A stretch of 64,000 nt of DNA. Source: Sphaerulina vaccinii (Eukaryota > Ascomycota > Dothideomycetes > Mycosphaerellales > Mycosphaerellaceae). Below, one piece after another: positions 41,804 to 52,242 of this stretch (positions are counted from its first letter, which is position 1; every line of letters starts with the position of its first letter). The translations under genes were made by a program, and so were the position numbers. The notes beneath the pieces were generated by a model, which ran no database searches, was not told where the DNA came from, and saw only the letters and a list, made by a program, of their open reading frames with translations. Location: NCBI GenBank assembly GCA_022570795.1, contig JAKUDP010000006.1:186001-250000 (forward strand), written 5' to 3'.

Positions 41804-44159
41804 ATGGGTCTCTTCAATACTTGCTGGCAGGCACTCTTACAAGTCGCAACCTATTCCAGTCTACTTGGCAGCAATTCGAATTACCAGCAACCTCTTGCCA
41901 TTACCGAGCACAATGCCATTAGCCATGTTTCGGGACCTTCAACCGGGCCTTCATTCAAGGTGGCCGGCACTAACTTCACATGCAACTATCCCTCCATGAA
42001 GGGGTACCGATCGTGCAATCATGCCGACGACCGAAACTGCTGGCTGAGGCCAAGCGACAACAAAGACACTACCTACAATATACATACTGAGTATGATACT
42101 CCTGGAGATGACTTCACTCCTGTTGGAGTAGTCCGCGAGGTAAAGTTGACCCCAGGCGCACCCTCATTGCTTGCGCTGACCAATGCAGTATTGGCTCGAT
42201 GTTGATCTGCTTCCCATCGCACCTGATGGCTATCTGAAGACCCTCGGACAAGTCTTCAATGGCACATATCCTGGTCCACATCTCGAAGGCTGCTGGGGAG
42301 ACACGTTTGTGGTTCACGTCACTAACAAGATCCCGAATCTCGGAACAACCATTCATTGGCACGGAATCCGACAACTGCATACCAATCAGCAAGATGGTGT
42401 GAACGGAGTTACTCAATGTCCAATCGCATATGGTCAAACCTACACATATCGATTCCATGCTCAGCAATACGGCCATACGTGGTATCACAGTCACTATCAA
42501 ACACAATACTCTGATGGCGTTGCTGGACCTCTTACGATCTACGGGCCGAGCAGCGCCGACTGGGACGAAACCTTCACTCCAATGATGATGCAGGACTGGA
42601 TCCACGACAACAGCTCCATTGCGTTCAAGCAAGAACTGGCAAAGGCTATCCCTATATCAGATGGCCTACTTCTGGGTGGCGTCAACCAATTCAAGTGCTC
42701 ATCTCTGGACCCCAAATGTTGTGCTTCGTGTGCCCGTGCGACCTGCGATATTGCAGAAGGCGAGAGTCCGGAGTACTGCTGCACTCCTGATCCAGGTTGT
42801 TACAAGGTTGTCGATGGCTTGAAGACGAACATAACTTTGACCGGCAGCAAGTTCAACCGAACATTCGAAGAGGGCAAGAGATATCTGCTCCAGCTGATCA
42901 ACGCATCTTCGGAGTCCATGTTTATCTTCTCCATTGATGATCACGACTTTGAGGTGATTCAGGCTGATCTGGTGCCCATCGTCCCATATAAGACAGACTC
43001 GGTTTTCGTCGCGATCGGCCAGCGCTACCAGATTATTGTCACCGCCAAGCCCAAGAAGAAGTCAGCACTATGTCGCCAGAACAAAGACAACTGCAACTAC
43101 TGGATTCGCACACGTATCGCCAATGGATGTGGAACTGTCGCTCAAGGCGACGAAGAGACTGGTATCATCCAATACTCGTCCAACAGGACGGCAACAACAA
43201 ATCCCGAGACCATCTCTGGCAACGACCGCGAAGCTTGCCAAGACGAGCCTACAGATAAGCTGCGGCCCATTGTGCAATGGAACGCATCAGATCTCCGCAA
43301 CAACAGGGACAATTACACCTATGTTGCGGGATTCAACGATAAAACGACGAATGGAGCCTTCCGATGGGAATTGACCGACACGCCAATGTTCCTCGACTAT
43401 GGTAACCCAAGCATACTGAACGTGGAAAACTCCAGCTACTTCACAAGCCAAACGGCTCCAGCGAACTGTGAGTACTTCTCCGCAGACGAAACTTTCTCTG
43501 AAACAAGGAGCTCGTCGGCATCGCTACGTCAATAGACTCCAAGTGGCGTGGCGGGCGTCGGAACTCAGAGAAAGACGCGTGGAAATGGCTAACATTCTTG
43601 ACTCCAGATACCAACCATGCATGGAACGACGGCTTCGTCTATCTTGTCATCACTGCGAGCGATGTGCTCAAAATACCAGGAAAGCAAGGAGTGCCTGCTG
43701 CGCATCCTATACATCTCCATGGTGAGTTACAAACATAATTATGCGCAGTCATGAAACATTATTTGACTATATTCACGCATAGGACACGACTTCGTCATCC
43801 TCGCTCAAGTGGACAAGACCTGGGATGGCACCATACCAGCTATGAACACAGACAACCCCACACGACGCGACACAGCTCTGTTGTATGCTGGAGGTTATCT
43901 TGCGCTCGCATTCAAGCTTGATAATCCTGGTATTTGGCTGGTGTAAGCATACCACTTTCAGCTTCGGGTCGCTCAACGTACTGACACTTTCAGTCACTGC
44001 CACATTGCTTGGCACGCCTCAAGCGGGCTCGCGCTCAACATCATCGAACGCCAAGACGAGATCTTGGGCAGTATCGGGTCGCTTGATGCAACTCGCGACA
44101 CTTGTGCAGGCTGGGATCAAATGGATCTTGCCTTCCATCAGGATGATTCCGGGATCTGA
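41804..44159 (+). CDS. Laccase-like multicopper oxidase
   Basis: Five exons: 41804..42139, 42189..43467, 43536..43721, 43783..43942, 43994..44159; 708 aa. The four copper motifs are HWHGIRQL, WYHSHYQTQ, HPIHLHGHDF and HCHIAWH, the last two restored by splicing. The sequence ends in DSGI, the C-terminal tail that ascomycete laccases tuck into the oxygen tunnel. The N-terminus (MGLFNTCWQALLQVATYSSLLG) is a weak secretion signal. Laccases oxidise phenols using O2. The second intron is uncertain: the 68-nt version (43468..43535) keeps the frame, while a shorter, more natural-looking acceptor at 43507 would shift it. A single-base frameshift there is possible. Confidence 0.8.
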
Positions 44160-44347
44160 GTGAGCAGTTGCCACGTAAAATAATTCGCGGCGACCTCTCC
44201 CACCATTGCTGCAATCTAGGGCGTTAGGGGCGAACACTCAGAACTAAAGTCAACAAGTAACGGGAACAGAGAGTGTCAGAAGATATGATCCTAGTGCAGG
44301 AATAAGCATAAAGAGACTGTATTCATAAGACTATACTGTCGTGTCAT

Positions 44348-45998
44348 CTAAGCAGGCAGCTTGAATCCTCCCTGTCTATTCGTAAAGAACCCAGTAGGAT
44401 CATACGCCTGCTTAGCGGCCTTCAACCTCGCCAAATTCGTCGCTCCATACCCAGTGTAAGGATCCTGATCAGGTGCAACATCATTCATGAACAGCGGGTT
44501 GTAGTTGGTGAAGCTCATGTCTCCAGACTTGTAGTTTGTAGGCGCGACACCTGCATACTTCTGCTTCTGGTATGCCAAAAGAGATGTGGAGATCTCCTTG
44601 GAGTACTGTGGGCAACGGTCTTGGCAGGTTGGGTTGGCCCAGAGAAAGTTGTTCTCAAACCAGATCCTATCACCATGGTCTGGGTTTAGGCCCAATGCAT
44701 TGCCACCTTGAGCTGCGGATGCACGAGCGATGCGAACAGACACAGGCTGAGGATCGAAGCCCGTGATCTGGATGTCGAGACCGGACTCGAGGCCGTTGAG
44801 GAAGGTTGAATTATAAGTCGCGTCGTAGTAGTGGCTGAAGAACTCTACCATCTGATCTTCTGGCATGTTGGGGTATGTGGTCTCGCGGAACGAGTTTCCA
44901 AATCCAACGATTGCGGCACCTCCAGCAGCTTGTGAGACATCTGCATAACGTTGTGTCTTGGTCTCGTCGGAAAGAGCAGTGATAGCATCGAACTCATCGA
45001 AGACGCCTGGCGGTGGTGTCGGACCATCGTAGAACATGAACAGAAGAGGTCCAGTGATGGCATTGAGAAGGTTGAGTGGCAATCCGAATTGGAATACAGG
45101 AATGACAGCTGCCTTAGCATCGGGGTACGAGGCGATGAATCTGGTGATGGCGCGGAAGAGTGCTTGTCTCTTGTCCGGAGTGTATGCACGGAGTCCTCCC
45201 CATACCTGTCCATTGACACCTTCTGGGTGGGCTTGCATCCACATGCGAGTCACGATGCCGAATTGGTTACCTCCTCCTCGTAGCGACCACCAGAGCTCGG
45301 TGTTCTGTGTCTTAGTAGCGTTGACAGCTGTGCCGTTTGCGAGTACGACCTCCCACTGGTCGACATTGTCACATGTCAGGCCCTGCGACACAGTTAGTAG
45401 TTGAGCAGTCACAAAAAGCTGCAGTACTTACATATTGCGCGGAGTAGTAGGAGAGACCTCCTCCAAGAGCGAAGCCACCAGTTCCGATATGTGCAAGTCG
45501 ACCTCCCACCACGATCTGATTCGTCTGACCAGTGATCTTGTAGATATCGCCCCATCGACCGCCCGGTCCGACGATGAAGTGGTTCCCATCAGCCGTGCGG
45601 ACTGCGGAGCCAAGGTTGACCTCAAACGCAAGCAAGACACCCTCATTCGTCGAGCTAAAGCCTGGTGCCGGCTGATGTCCGCCACCTTTGATAGCGAACT
45701 TGACAGAAGGATATTGGTTCAATTGCTTGACGACGTCTGATACCTGAGCGGCGTTGGCAGGGAAGAATGTGCATGCAGATCGAAAAGCATAAGAGTTCTG
45801 GTTGTTCCAGTAGACCATGTTGGTCTGGGTCCAGAGAGAGGCATTATTGGCTGTCCTGAGAGCATTGGTGCCGAGTGGATCGTAGGCGATGTATCGTGGG
45901 TATTTGTTGTAGAGGTAGTTGCAGACTGCTAAGGTATCAGCAGTTGGAGCCGCACTGGCCAGGGCCACGAGGCCAGCGAATGCAACGGAGAACAACAT
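44348..45998 (-). CDS. Secreted FAD-binding oxidoreductase, BBE-like
   Basis: Two exons, 45998..45432 and 45382..44348 (49-nt intron); 533 aa. Signal peptide MLFSVAFAGLVALASA. The FAD_binding_4 domain includes KGGGHQPAPGFSS, whose His is the expected 8-alpha covalent FAD site. The position where berberine-bridge enzymes carry the second, cysteinyl link reads HIGTGGFALGGGL without Cys, so a single covalent bond is expected. The C-terminal end NYNPLFMND...YDPTGFFTNRQGG matches the family's BBE segment. Such enzymes oxidise sugars or secondary metabolites outside the cell. The gene is convergent with the laccase, 188 bp apart; a joint oxidative role is possible but is inference. Confidence 0.85.
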
Positions 45999-47113
45999 GG
46001 TAAGGCTGTCGATTCAGTACTGCAGCGACCGAATCGAGCAGATGCCATGTTATATACTTACCGTGCCGACCTAAGGCGTCACCGAGGTGTGGTGTGGTGG
46101 AGTCCTGATCTAGGACAATATCGCTACGCCACCTAGCCTAAGCACTGTGATTCGTGTGGGTTAGGGACTCATAGCGCCAGCGCCACATGCACTCCGCTCC
46201 ACCTCTGATGTCGATCACTTGCTTGACCAAAGTTAGTTTTCGCATAATCGTACGCAGGTCCGACGTCGTGCCTATTCTTCGCAAATATAAACTGACCACA
46301 TCCAGTAGTTGTGGGCCATCCAAAGAGGCGAAGGGACGACTGAAGGAGATGCACGTGTCCTTGACAGCATCAGGCGGCGGAGATCTCGCAATGTTGGCAA
46401 TAGAGCAAGAACTCCGCGGCAGGGATTGCTGTATCTGAAAAGTTGATATGCCACGATTCAGCTGTATTCCGTGATGCACGACAGGCCTCCGATCCTGCTG
46501 AGCGGTCCCAAGATTCATTGTGTCTCCGCAAGATGCAAATCGACTAAGCAACTAAGCGCGCTTCTGTTGGACTTGTCATTCAGAACGTGGTGCACAATGC
46601 AGCATCCCAACGCCAAAGTCTTCTGTCGCTCTGTGGTCATATTGATCCCGCACAGCTTCCCTTTTGAGCATGTTGGAACGAGCAGTCCTATCTGGCTTGA
46701 GGTAACTCGCCGTGGCGAGATTCCAGAATGCGCTGTTTCGGCATTAGTCTCAGCCAAAGTACCTACGATGACCTCCGTTAGGCACAAGATTCCTCGGTAT
46801 TTGGCAAGAAGAGTCGCGTGTGGTTGAAGCAAAAGTAGCTGGATGAAGTAAGTGCGTCGCAGAAGTGCAGAAAGTGGCAGAGAGTCAAAAGTGATCTGCA
46901 AAATACGAGGCAAGCACGGACACTTTTACGAGGCAGGAGCAACCAGGCATCAAGGCAGCAAGGGCAAGTTCCGAGCTCCTTCCTCCACAGGCAGACCACT
47001 TTTCCACTCTCTCAGCCCTTCCACAACCACCGTGTAGGTCGAATCCACGAAAATACACGTCACGGACACAGCAGCGATTCGATACATTCCCGTAAGAAAT
47101 TCGTGATACCAGG
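45999..47113. other. Intergenic, no gene seen
   Basis: Between the divergent oxidoreductase and hAT-derived genes. Only short overlapping frames. Confidence 0.4.
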
Positions 47114-48154
47114 ATGCCGCGCGGGCGCGATGAGTGCTGGCAGGAGGTCAACCGCAACCTGGATGAGGACTCCGGCAAGGTGAGTTGTCTTTTTCTCGTG
47201 GCGATAAGGTATGAGACCATAACCTGCAAATAGCGCCATCCTCGCGTTACCTGCAAACATTGTATGACGGAATGGACCTCGAATGAAAAGGCCAGAGTCA
47301 TCGAGCATCTTCAGCGATGCAACGAACTTCCAGAGTCGCTATGGCGGACGTACCAGCCCCACCGTCTTGATCCGACTCTGCCCTCCGCGGCAGAGCTTCA
47401 GCAACAGCAACGCGCCCGCACTCGAGGTATAGGCTCCATGTCCAATACCGAACAAGACATAGCCACGGCTGCATGTGCCCAATGGATCCACGCATCCGGT
47501 CTCGATCCCTCTGTGACTGATCATCCAGCCTTCCGTGCCTTCGCCCGAATGCTTCGACCAGCATTCAAGATCCCCAGCAGACATCAACTTACGCATGCTC
47601 TAGTCGATGCGCCATTGATGTTTATTGCCTACCTTGCAGATCCGCAGGAGCGCCACCGCCGTCCTGCTATTCTCGACAGCAACGAGGAGACACAGTCGCG
47701 ATCACTTCAAGCATTCCTGCTCAAGTACTGCAATGGCAATACCAACAAAGCTTCGGCGTTGCTCGGCATGCTGTCTTTGCTCCGAGTCAAGCAGGGTCCT
47801 TTCGCCAACGATATGATATGGATGGCCAGCAACCAGATGACTCCGATCCAGTGGTGGCAGAACTTTTGGGTGCAGGAGCAGCCAGATCTGGCCGAGCTGT
47901 GCATGCTCGCTCTCGCAATTGCGCCACTGGGCGACACGATCGAACGTAATTGGTCCCCTCACAGCTTTGTGCATGTCCTCAAGCGGAATCAGATTGGTGT
48001 GGACGTGGTCAACCGACTGGTCACCACATTCTGGAACCTTAGGATCAAACATGGTTGGGTCGACGACACTGCGAATGGCACTCATGATGGGACTGATCAG
48101 GATGCCGAGTTCACTCCGGACCATATGGATGGGTTCATGCCCATGCAAGGCTAG
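47114..48154 (+). CDS. hAT transposase-derived protein, short (BED finger + C-terminal domain)
   Basis: Two exons, 47114..47179 and 47234..48154 (54-nt intron); 328 aa. The splice completes a BED-type zinc finger: CWQEV near the start, then VTCKHCMTEW...VIEHLQRC. Next is HPAFRAFARMLRPAFKIPSR, the usual block ahead of the hAT catalytic core. The C-terminus has the hAT dimerisation signature IERNWSPHSFVHVLKRNQIG and a following LVTTFWNLRI. Active hAT transposases are about 600-800 aa; the region that should hold most of the catalytic RNase H fold is shortened to about 100 residues. The intact spliced frame suggests a domesticated DNA-binding/dimerising protein rather than debris. Confidence 0.7.
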
Positions 48155-48740
48155 AATCCAGTATCTAATGAACCGAGCATGACCGGAAACGCCAACAAAC
48201 GACGAAAGACTAGACCTTCGACTGATGCGCCAGATGAACTTTCTCCGAAGAGCGTCGCTGGCATCCTCGCGCTCGGCCTCGAATCATAGATCGCAGAGGC
48301 GTAACGGTCCAGCTGAAGGATCGAGCACCATTTAATTCTTCGATGTCGAGTACGCCGAGCAAGAGTAGCTCTCCCAACGACAGTCGTGGGCTATGCCATT
48401 CCATGATGGTATGGCACATGGTGTTTGACGTTCTGGGAGTATAGATCCTGCTGGGACCAACAACCCAGCTTCAGCTGCTATTCTGGCAGTGCAGCATGTT
48501 TGTGGACAACCCACAGTTGTGCAGACATATGCGATCATAGGAAGGCGCTATTTTGGGGATTACTAGGCTGTGTCAGGGCCACGAAGCAGGCAGAAATATG
48601 GTATGCGACGAGAGCAGAAGCATCACATGATCAATGCTGGCAGCATTGAATACATGTATCGTCCATGGGACCTGGAGTGACGTCAGACAACAGGTCGGTA
48701 GCATCAGACTACGTTGTAACAGTATGCTCAACAGGACAAC
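48155..48740. other. Intergenic; contains one tiny frame
   Basis: A 36-codon frame starting ATGACCGGAAACGCC lies just after the hAT-derived gene (about 48179-48289, basic, MTGNANKRRKTRPST). No support beyond being open; otherwise nothing seen. Confidence 0.35.
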
Positions 48741-49916
48741 ATGCTAGCACTCGTCTTCTCCTGTATGTGCGCCACAGCGTGTATATCGGCTACACTCGCC
48801 CGCTCTGACAATCCTCAGACAGTCAAGCCCGTACTCATCGATACAGATCTATACGCCGATGTAGACGATGTTGGAGCTCTCGCTATCGCCAACATCTTAC
48901 ACAATTGTGGCTTGTGCGATGTTCGTGGGATTGTTATGAACACAAGATCAAAGTACGGTGCTTTAGCAGTAAGCAGCAACCTGGTCTCAGCGCGCCTAGT
49001 CGTCCTCTTGGATAGACTTCACTGCACAGATGCCATGGATATGAGCTTACCTTCTGTTGACATATTCTAGGCTAGCGCGATCAATACCTACTATGGCAAT
49101 GGCGACATTGCAATTGCTGCTCTCCGGCCACTGAGCAACGATATCTTCGTAGACGAGTGGTGCTTCGCGAGAAGCGACTATGCTTCGAAGCTTGCAGCAC
49201 ACTTTCCACGTACTCTACAAGACGCTGAAGACACAGAGACACCAGTGGAGCTGTATACACGCATATTGGACTCTGCCGAAGACTATAGTGTGACGATCAT
49301 ATCTTTGGGCTTTCTCACGAACCTTGCCACCCTGCTGGAGTCCTCACACTGCTTATCTCTCGTCAAGACCAAGGTCCGCAGGCTTGTAGTCATGGGTGGC
49401 ACTTACCCAGGACCAGGATGGGAGTTCAACTTCGGACAGGACTCTGATGCTACTGCTTCTGTACTGAAGCGGTGGCCTGACAGCGTCCCCGTCACGTACA
49501 TCGGCTTCGAACTCGGGATCAACATACTATCTGGAAGTAATTTGAAGCGAGATGCTACTCCGGATAGTCCTATCTTGGCAGCATATGAGTGGTTCGTAGG
49601 TCGTTGCTCGACGACCCGGGAGTCCTGGGATCCGATCACAATGCTGTATGGAATAGTTGGTCTCGATGGATTTGGTCAATTGGGTCTTCCTCGTCTGTTT
49701 GAGTATGGTAATGAGAATGGCTATAATACGATCGTCGAGAGCAATGGGACGAACGAGTGGGCGAACGATAAGTCCGTGACGAGTCAGCGTTGGCTGAAGC
49801 TAGCTAATGGTGTGAGTAATGGTTCTGTGGCAGAGGTATTGGATCGCTTCTATGCGCACGATCCGGCAGACTCGACATGTCTGAGTATGGTAGCTGAGTC
49901 CAAGACTGAGCTGTGA
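48741..49916 (+). CDS. Secreted nucleoside hydrolase (IUNH family)
   Basis: Two exons: 48741..48968 and 49071..49916, with a 102-nt intron; 357 aa. Signal peptide MLALVFSCMCATACISATLA. The calcium-binding N-terminal motif DTDLYADVDDVGALAIA is intact. VVMGGTYPGPGWEFNFGQD gives the second substrate-site block, where family members have GG...G...EFN. C-terminal WDPITMLYG carries the metal-binding Asp. The enzyme splits ribonucleosides into base and ribose (known); a secreted form suggests purine/pyrimidine scavenging. The 102-nt intron contains no competing frame. Confidence 0.85.
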
Positions 49917-50481
49917 GAGGAGGCTGGTGTTTCTCAGAGGCAGGCAGGCCTACATATGGTCGGCCTCTCAGCGATCGTATCACTACCAAGGTGCTCACTT
50001 CGAAGACAAACAGTGTCAAAGAACGTTCACGCTGTTTGAGATACTTGCTCGCTTAGGGTTGCCCGAAACTACTGGGACGACGATGAGGTGCTCCTGGGCA
50101 CACTCTGGATAGGCCATCCAGAGCCGACGGTCGATATAGCAATGTCTGAGAAGTTTCATATCGTAGTGCTCGATGTTCATGTCGCCATCTTGAAAAGTCG
50201 GAATTAACGATATTTCTGAAATGTCACTATTTTGTAATCTGTACCGACACCTGCTTCAGCTGACTATCACTTTCCAGACCGATAGGTGGTGTGAAGCAGC
50301 TTCACAACGTCCTTCACGACAAACGGACTCAACGTACTGCCCGGCATAGACAATACGCCCTGAAGTCTATGGCAAGTCGTGGCAGTAAGCCCTGCATTTC
50401 CAGCTGGCAACTGTCTCCGAAAGCTTGAGCTGGATCATTTACGCTTCTGTCTGGAGTGCTGATGGCATGGAGCCCGAGATA
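49917..50481. other. Convergent 3' intergenic region
   Basis: Between the nucleoside hydrolase and the minus-strand phosphatase. Nothing supported. Confidence 0.4.
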
Positions 50482-51312
50482 TCATGAGTCTACATATTCC
50501 TCATCATCTTCATCGTCTTCATCTTCATCCTCAGACGTCTCGGGCGTCTCGCTCGGAAACTCCCAGTCCTGGATCAAGAAAATACCCTTCTCACTCTTGC
50601 CCATGCCGCCTCCATTCTTCTCAGTCTCGTCATCTTCAAACAACTCGAGACTCCCATCATCACTCTTATGGAACTCAAAGCATCTATAGTCAGCATTGGC
50701 ATATCTGCGCTTGCTGATACCAGTACGCAAGAAGCCGGCATGACTGACAACTGCAATGACTTTCTCCGGCCGGCTGTAAAGGTCCTGAAGACAAGCATCA
50801 CCACGAGCTCGATTCGCTTTCTTGCTGTATTCGTATGGTGTCCCAGGAGACTTGTCCGGATATATAGGATCTACTTTGGAGAAGTCCAACATCGGGAAGA
50901 GTTTAGAAACGCTCTCAAGATCGCTTCCCGTGTCGCAATTGTTATCGGAGTTCTCTACATTGCGTCAGTGGTCAAAAATACGCAGAGAAGCCTTCCATCG
51001 AGCTCAGTGCCAGCTTCACGGCTATGATACAGGGCAAGACTGACCTTGCCACATAGCATCAAGCTCGACCGGCACGCCGCTCTGGACCAGCCATGAGAGG
51101 GCGGTCAGTGTAGTCTGACATGTCCGTCTCATAGGACTACTGATTATACGCTCCACCCTCGAAGCCAACGGAAACTTGGTCTGAAGGTGCTTCTCCAGCT
51201 CTCTGCACTGCTCAAGACCATTCTCAGTGAGAGGTGGGTCGAGGAGATCCCAATTGCAGGTGGCGTTATGCTCCGCCTCGGCATGACGGATCAGGATCAG
51301 CGTAGGAGGCAT
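50482..51312 (-). CDS. Histidine phosphatase (phosphoglycerate mutase-like)
   Basis: Two exons, 51312..51045 and 50954..50482 (90-nt intron, GTCAGT donor); 246 aa. The catalytic RHG-type motif reads LILIRHAEAEHN near the N-terminus; a second Arg is in SSPMRRTCQT; the second catalytic His is in VVSHAGFLR. DPPLTENGLEQC is the conserved substrate-loop block. The splice gives WQENSDNNCDTGSD, typical of the fungal group. The C-terminal ~30 residues are a very acidic tail. Cofactor-type mutases and broad phosphatases share this fold; these fungal proteins are probably phosphatases. The start ATG at 51312 puts the catalytic motif at the usual position. Confidence 0.85.
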
Positions 51313-52242
51313 GATAGGGCAGCTGCACGTATGCAGCAACGAGACTCTAGTATATCATGTTGATAGATGTATGGGTACAGACTTGGTTCATGTTTTGTGC
51401 TGAAGTCGAGGCCGTTGTCGCCACCGGCCCGAACCGAGAATCGCGTCCTTGTCGCGTCCTGAATACATCACGCCTTCTCAAGAACACCATCAGTGGAAGG
51501 CCAATGGCAGAGCCAGACGATGCAATGCTGCTCACGATCTCTCAGCATGTGTTTGCCACATACCTATGCGGGCGCACACACTTCATCGCGACAGGTGGGC
51601 ACTGTTCACTGACATAACCTGACGCGCAGCTAGGTCCGCTCTTGCGCATCATGATGGTCCCCAATCGTATCTGGCAAGGTGCAATCATACACTGGAACGT
51701 AGATCGTGCCAAAGAGCTGGGACAGTGCTCGAAAGGAGCACGAAGTGGACCATATCGAGTTTAAGCAAGGGACGTACAATTGGAATCAGAAACTGCGCAC
51801 CTTGAGAACAGTCTTCAAGGACCATGACACTCCAGATGTGTACATTCGCACGAGTGCGCAGTGATCAAGCCTCGCAAGTTGGCAAGGTTGCCTCAATTAT
51901 AATATCGTCTTGTACAGCGAGACCACAGACGGCATGTCCCTCTAATGTGCGCAGCAAAACTCCTGTGTACGCAGGGAACTCTGCAAATTTGGCTGCCCAG
52001 ATTCTGTGGCGATCTGGACCTGTCAACGAAGGAATGCTGCCTCTCCGACTTCTCTTGCACCAGTCGTCACTCCTGGGACTCGGGACATAACAAGGTAGAT
52101 ACGCAGGAATGCGGCACGCAACAAACAACTCGGGGAGTCGAGAGTGCCCAGTGCTGTGCCGTGTTGTTTTCAGACTTCACCCCATGATCGCTGAGACTCG
52201 CGTGCGCAGAATCACCGATCTCTGATACAGACTGCGAGTGCG
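51313..52242. other. Intergenic, no gene supported
   Basis: A 70-90 codon frame from about 51502 could be extended by a GTGGGC...GCGCAG splice near 51594, but it has no domain. Otherwise promoter/5' region of the giant surface protein. Confidence 0.35.

Noticed and set aside
51502..51790. Small spliced gene beginning MAEPDDAMLLTISQ
   Set aside because: A possible intron keeps a frame open, but there is no domain or family resemblance and the second half is low quality.
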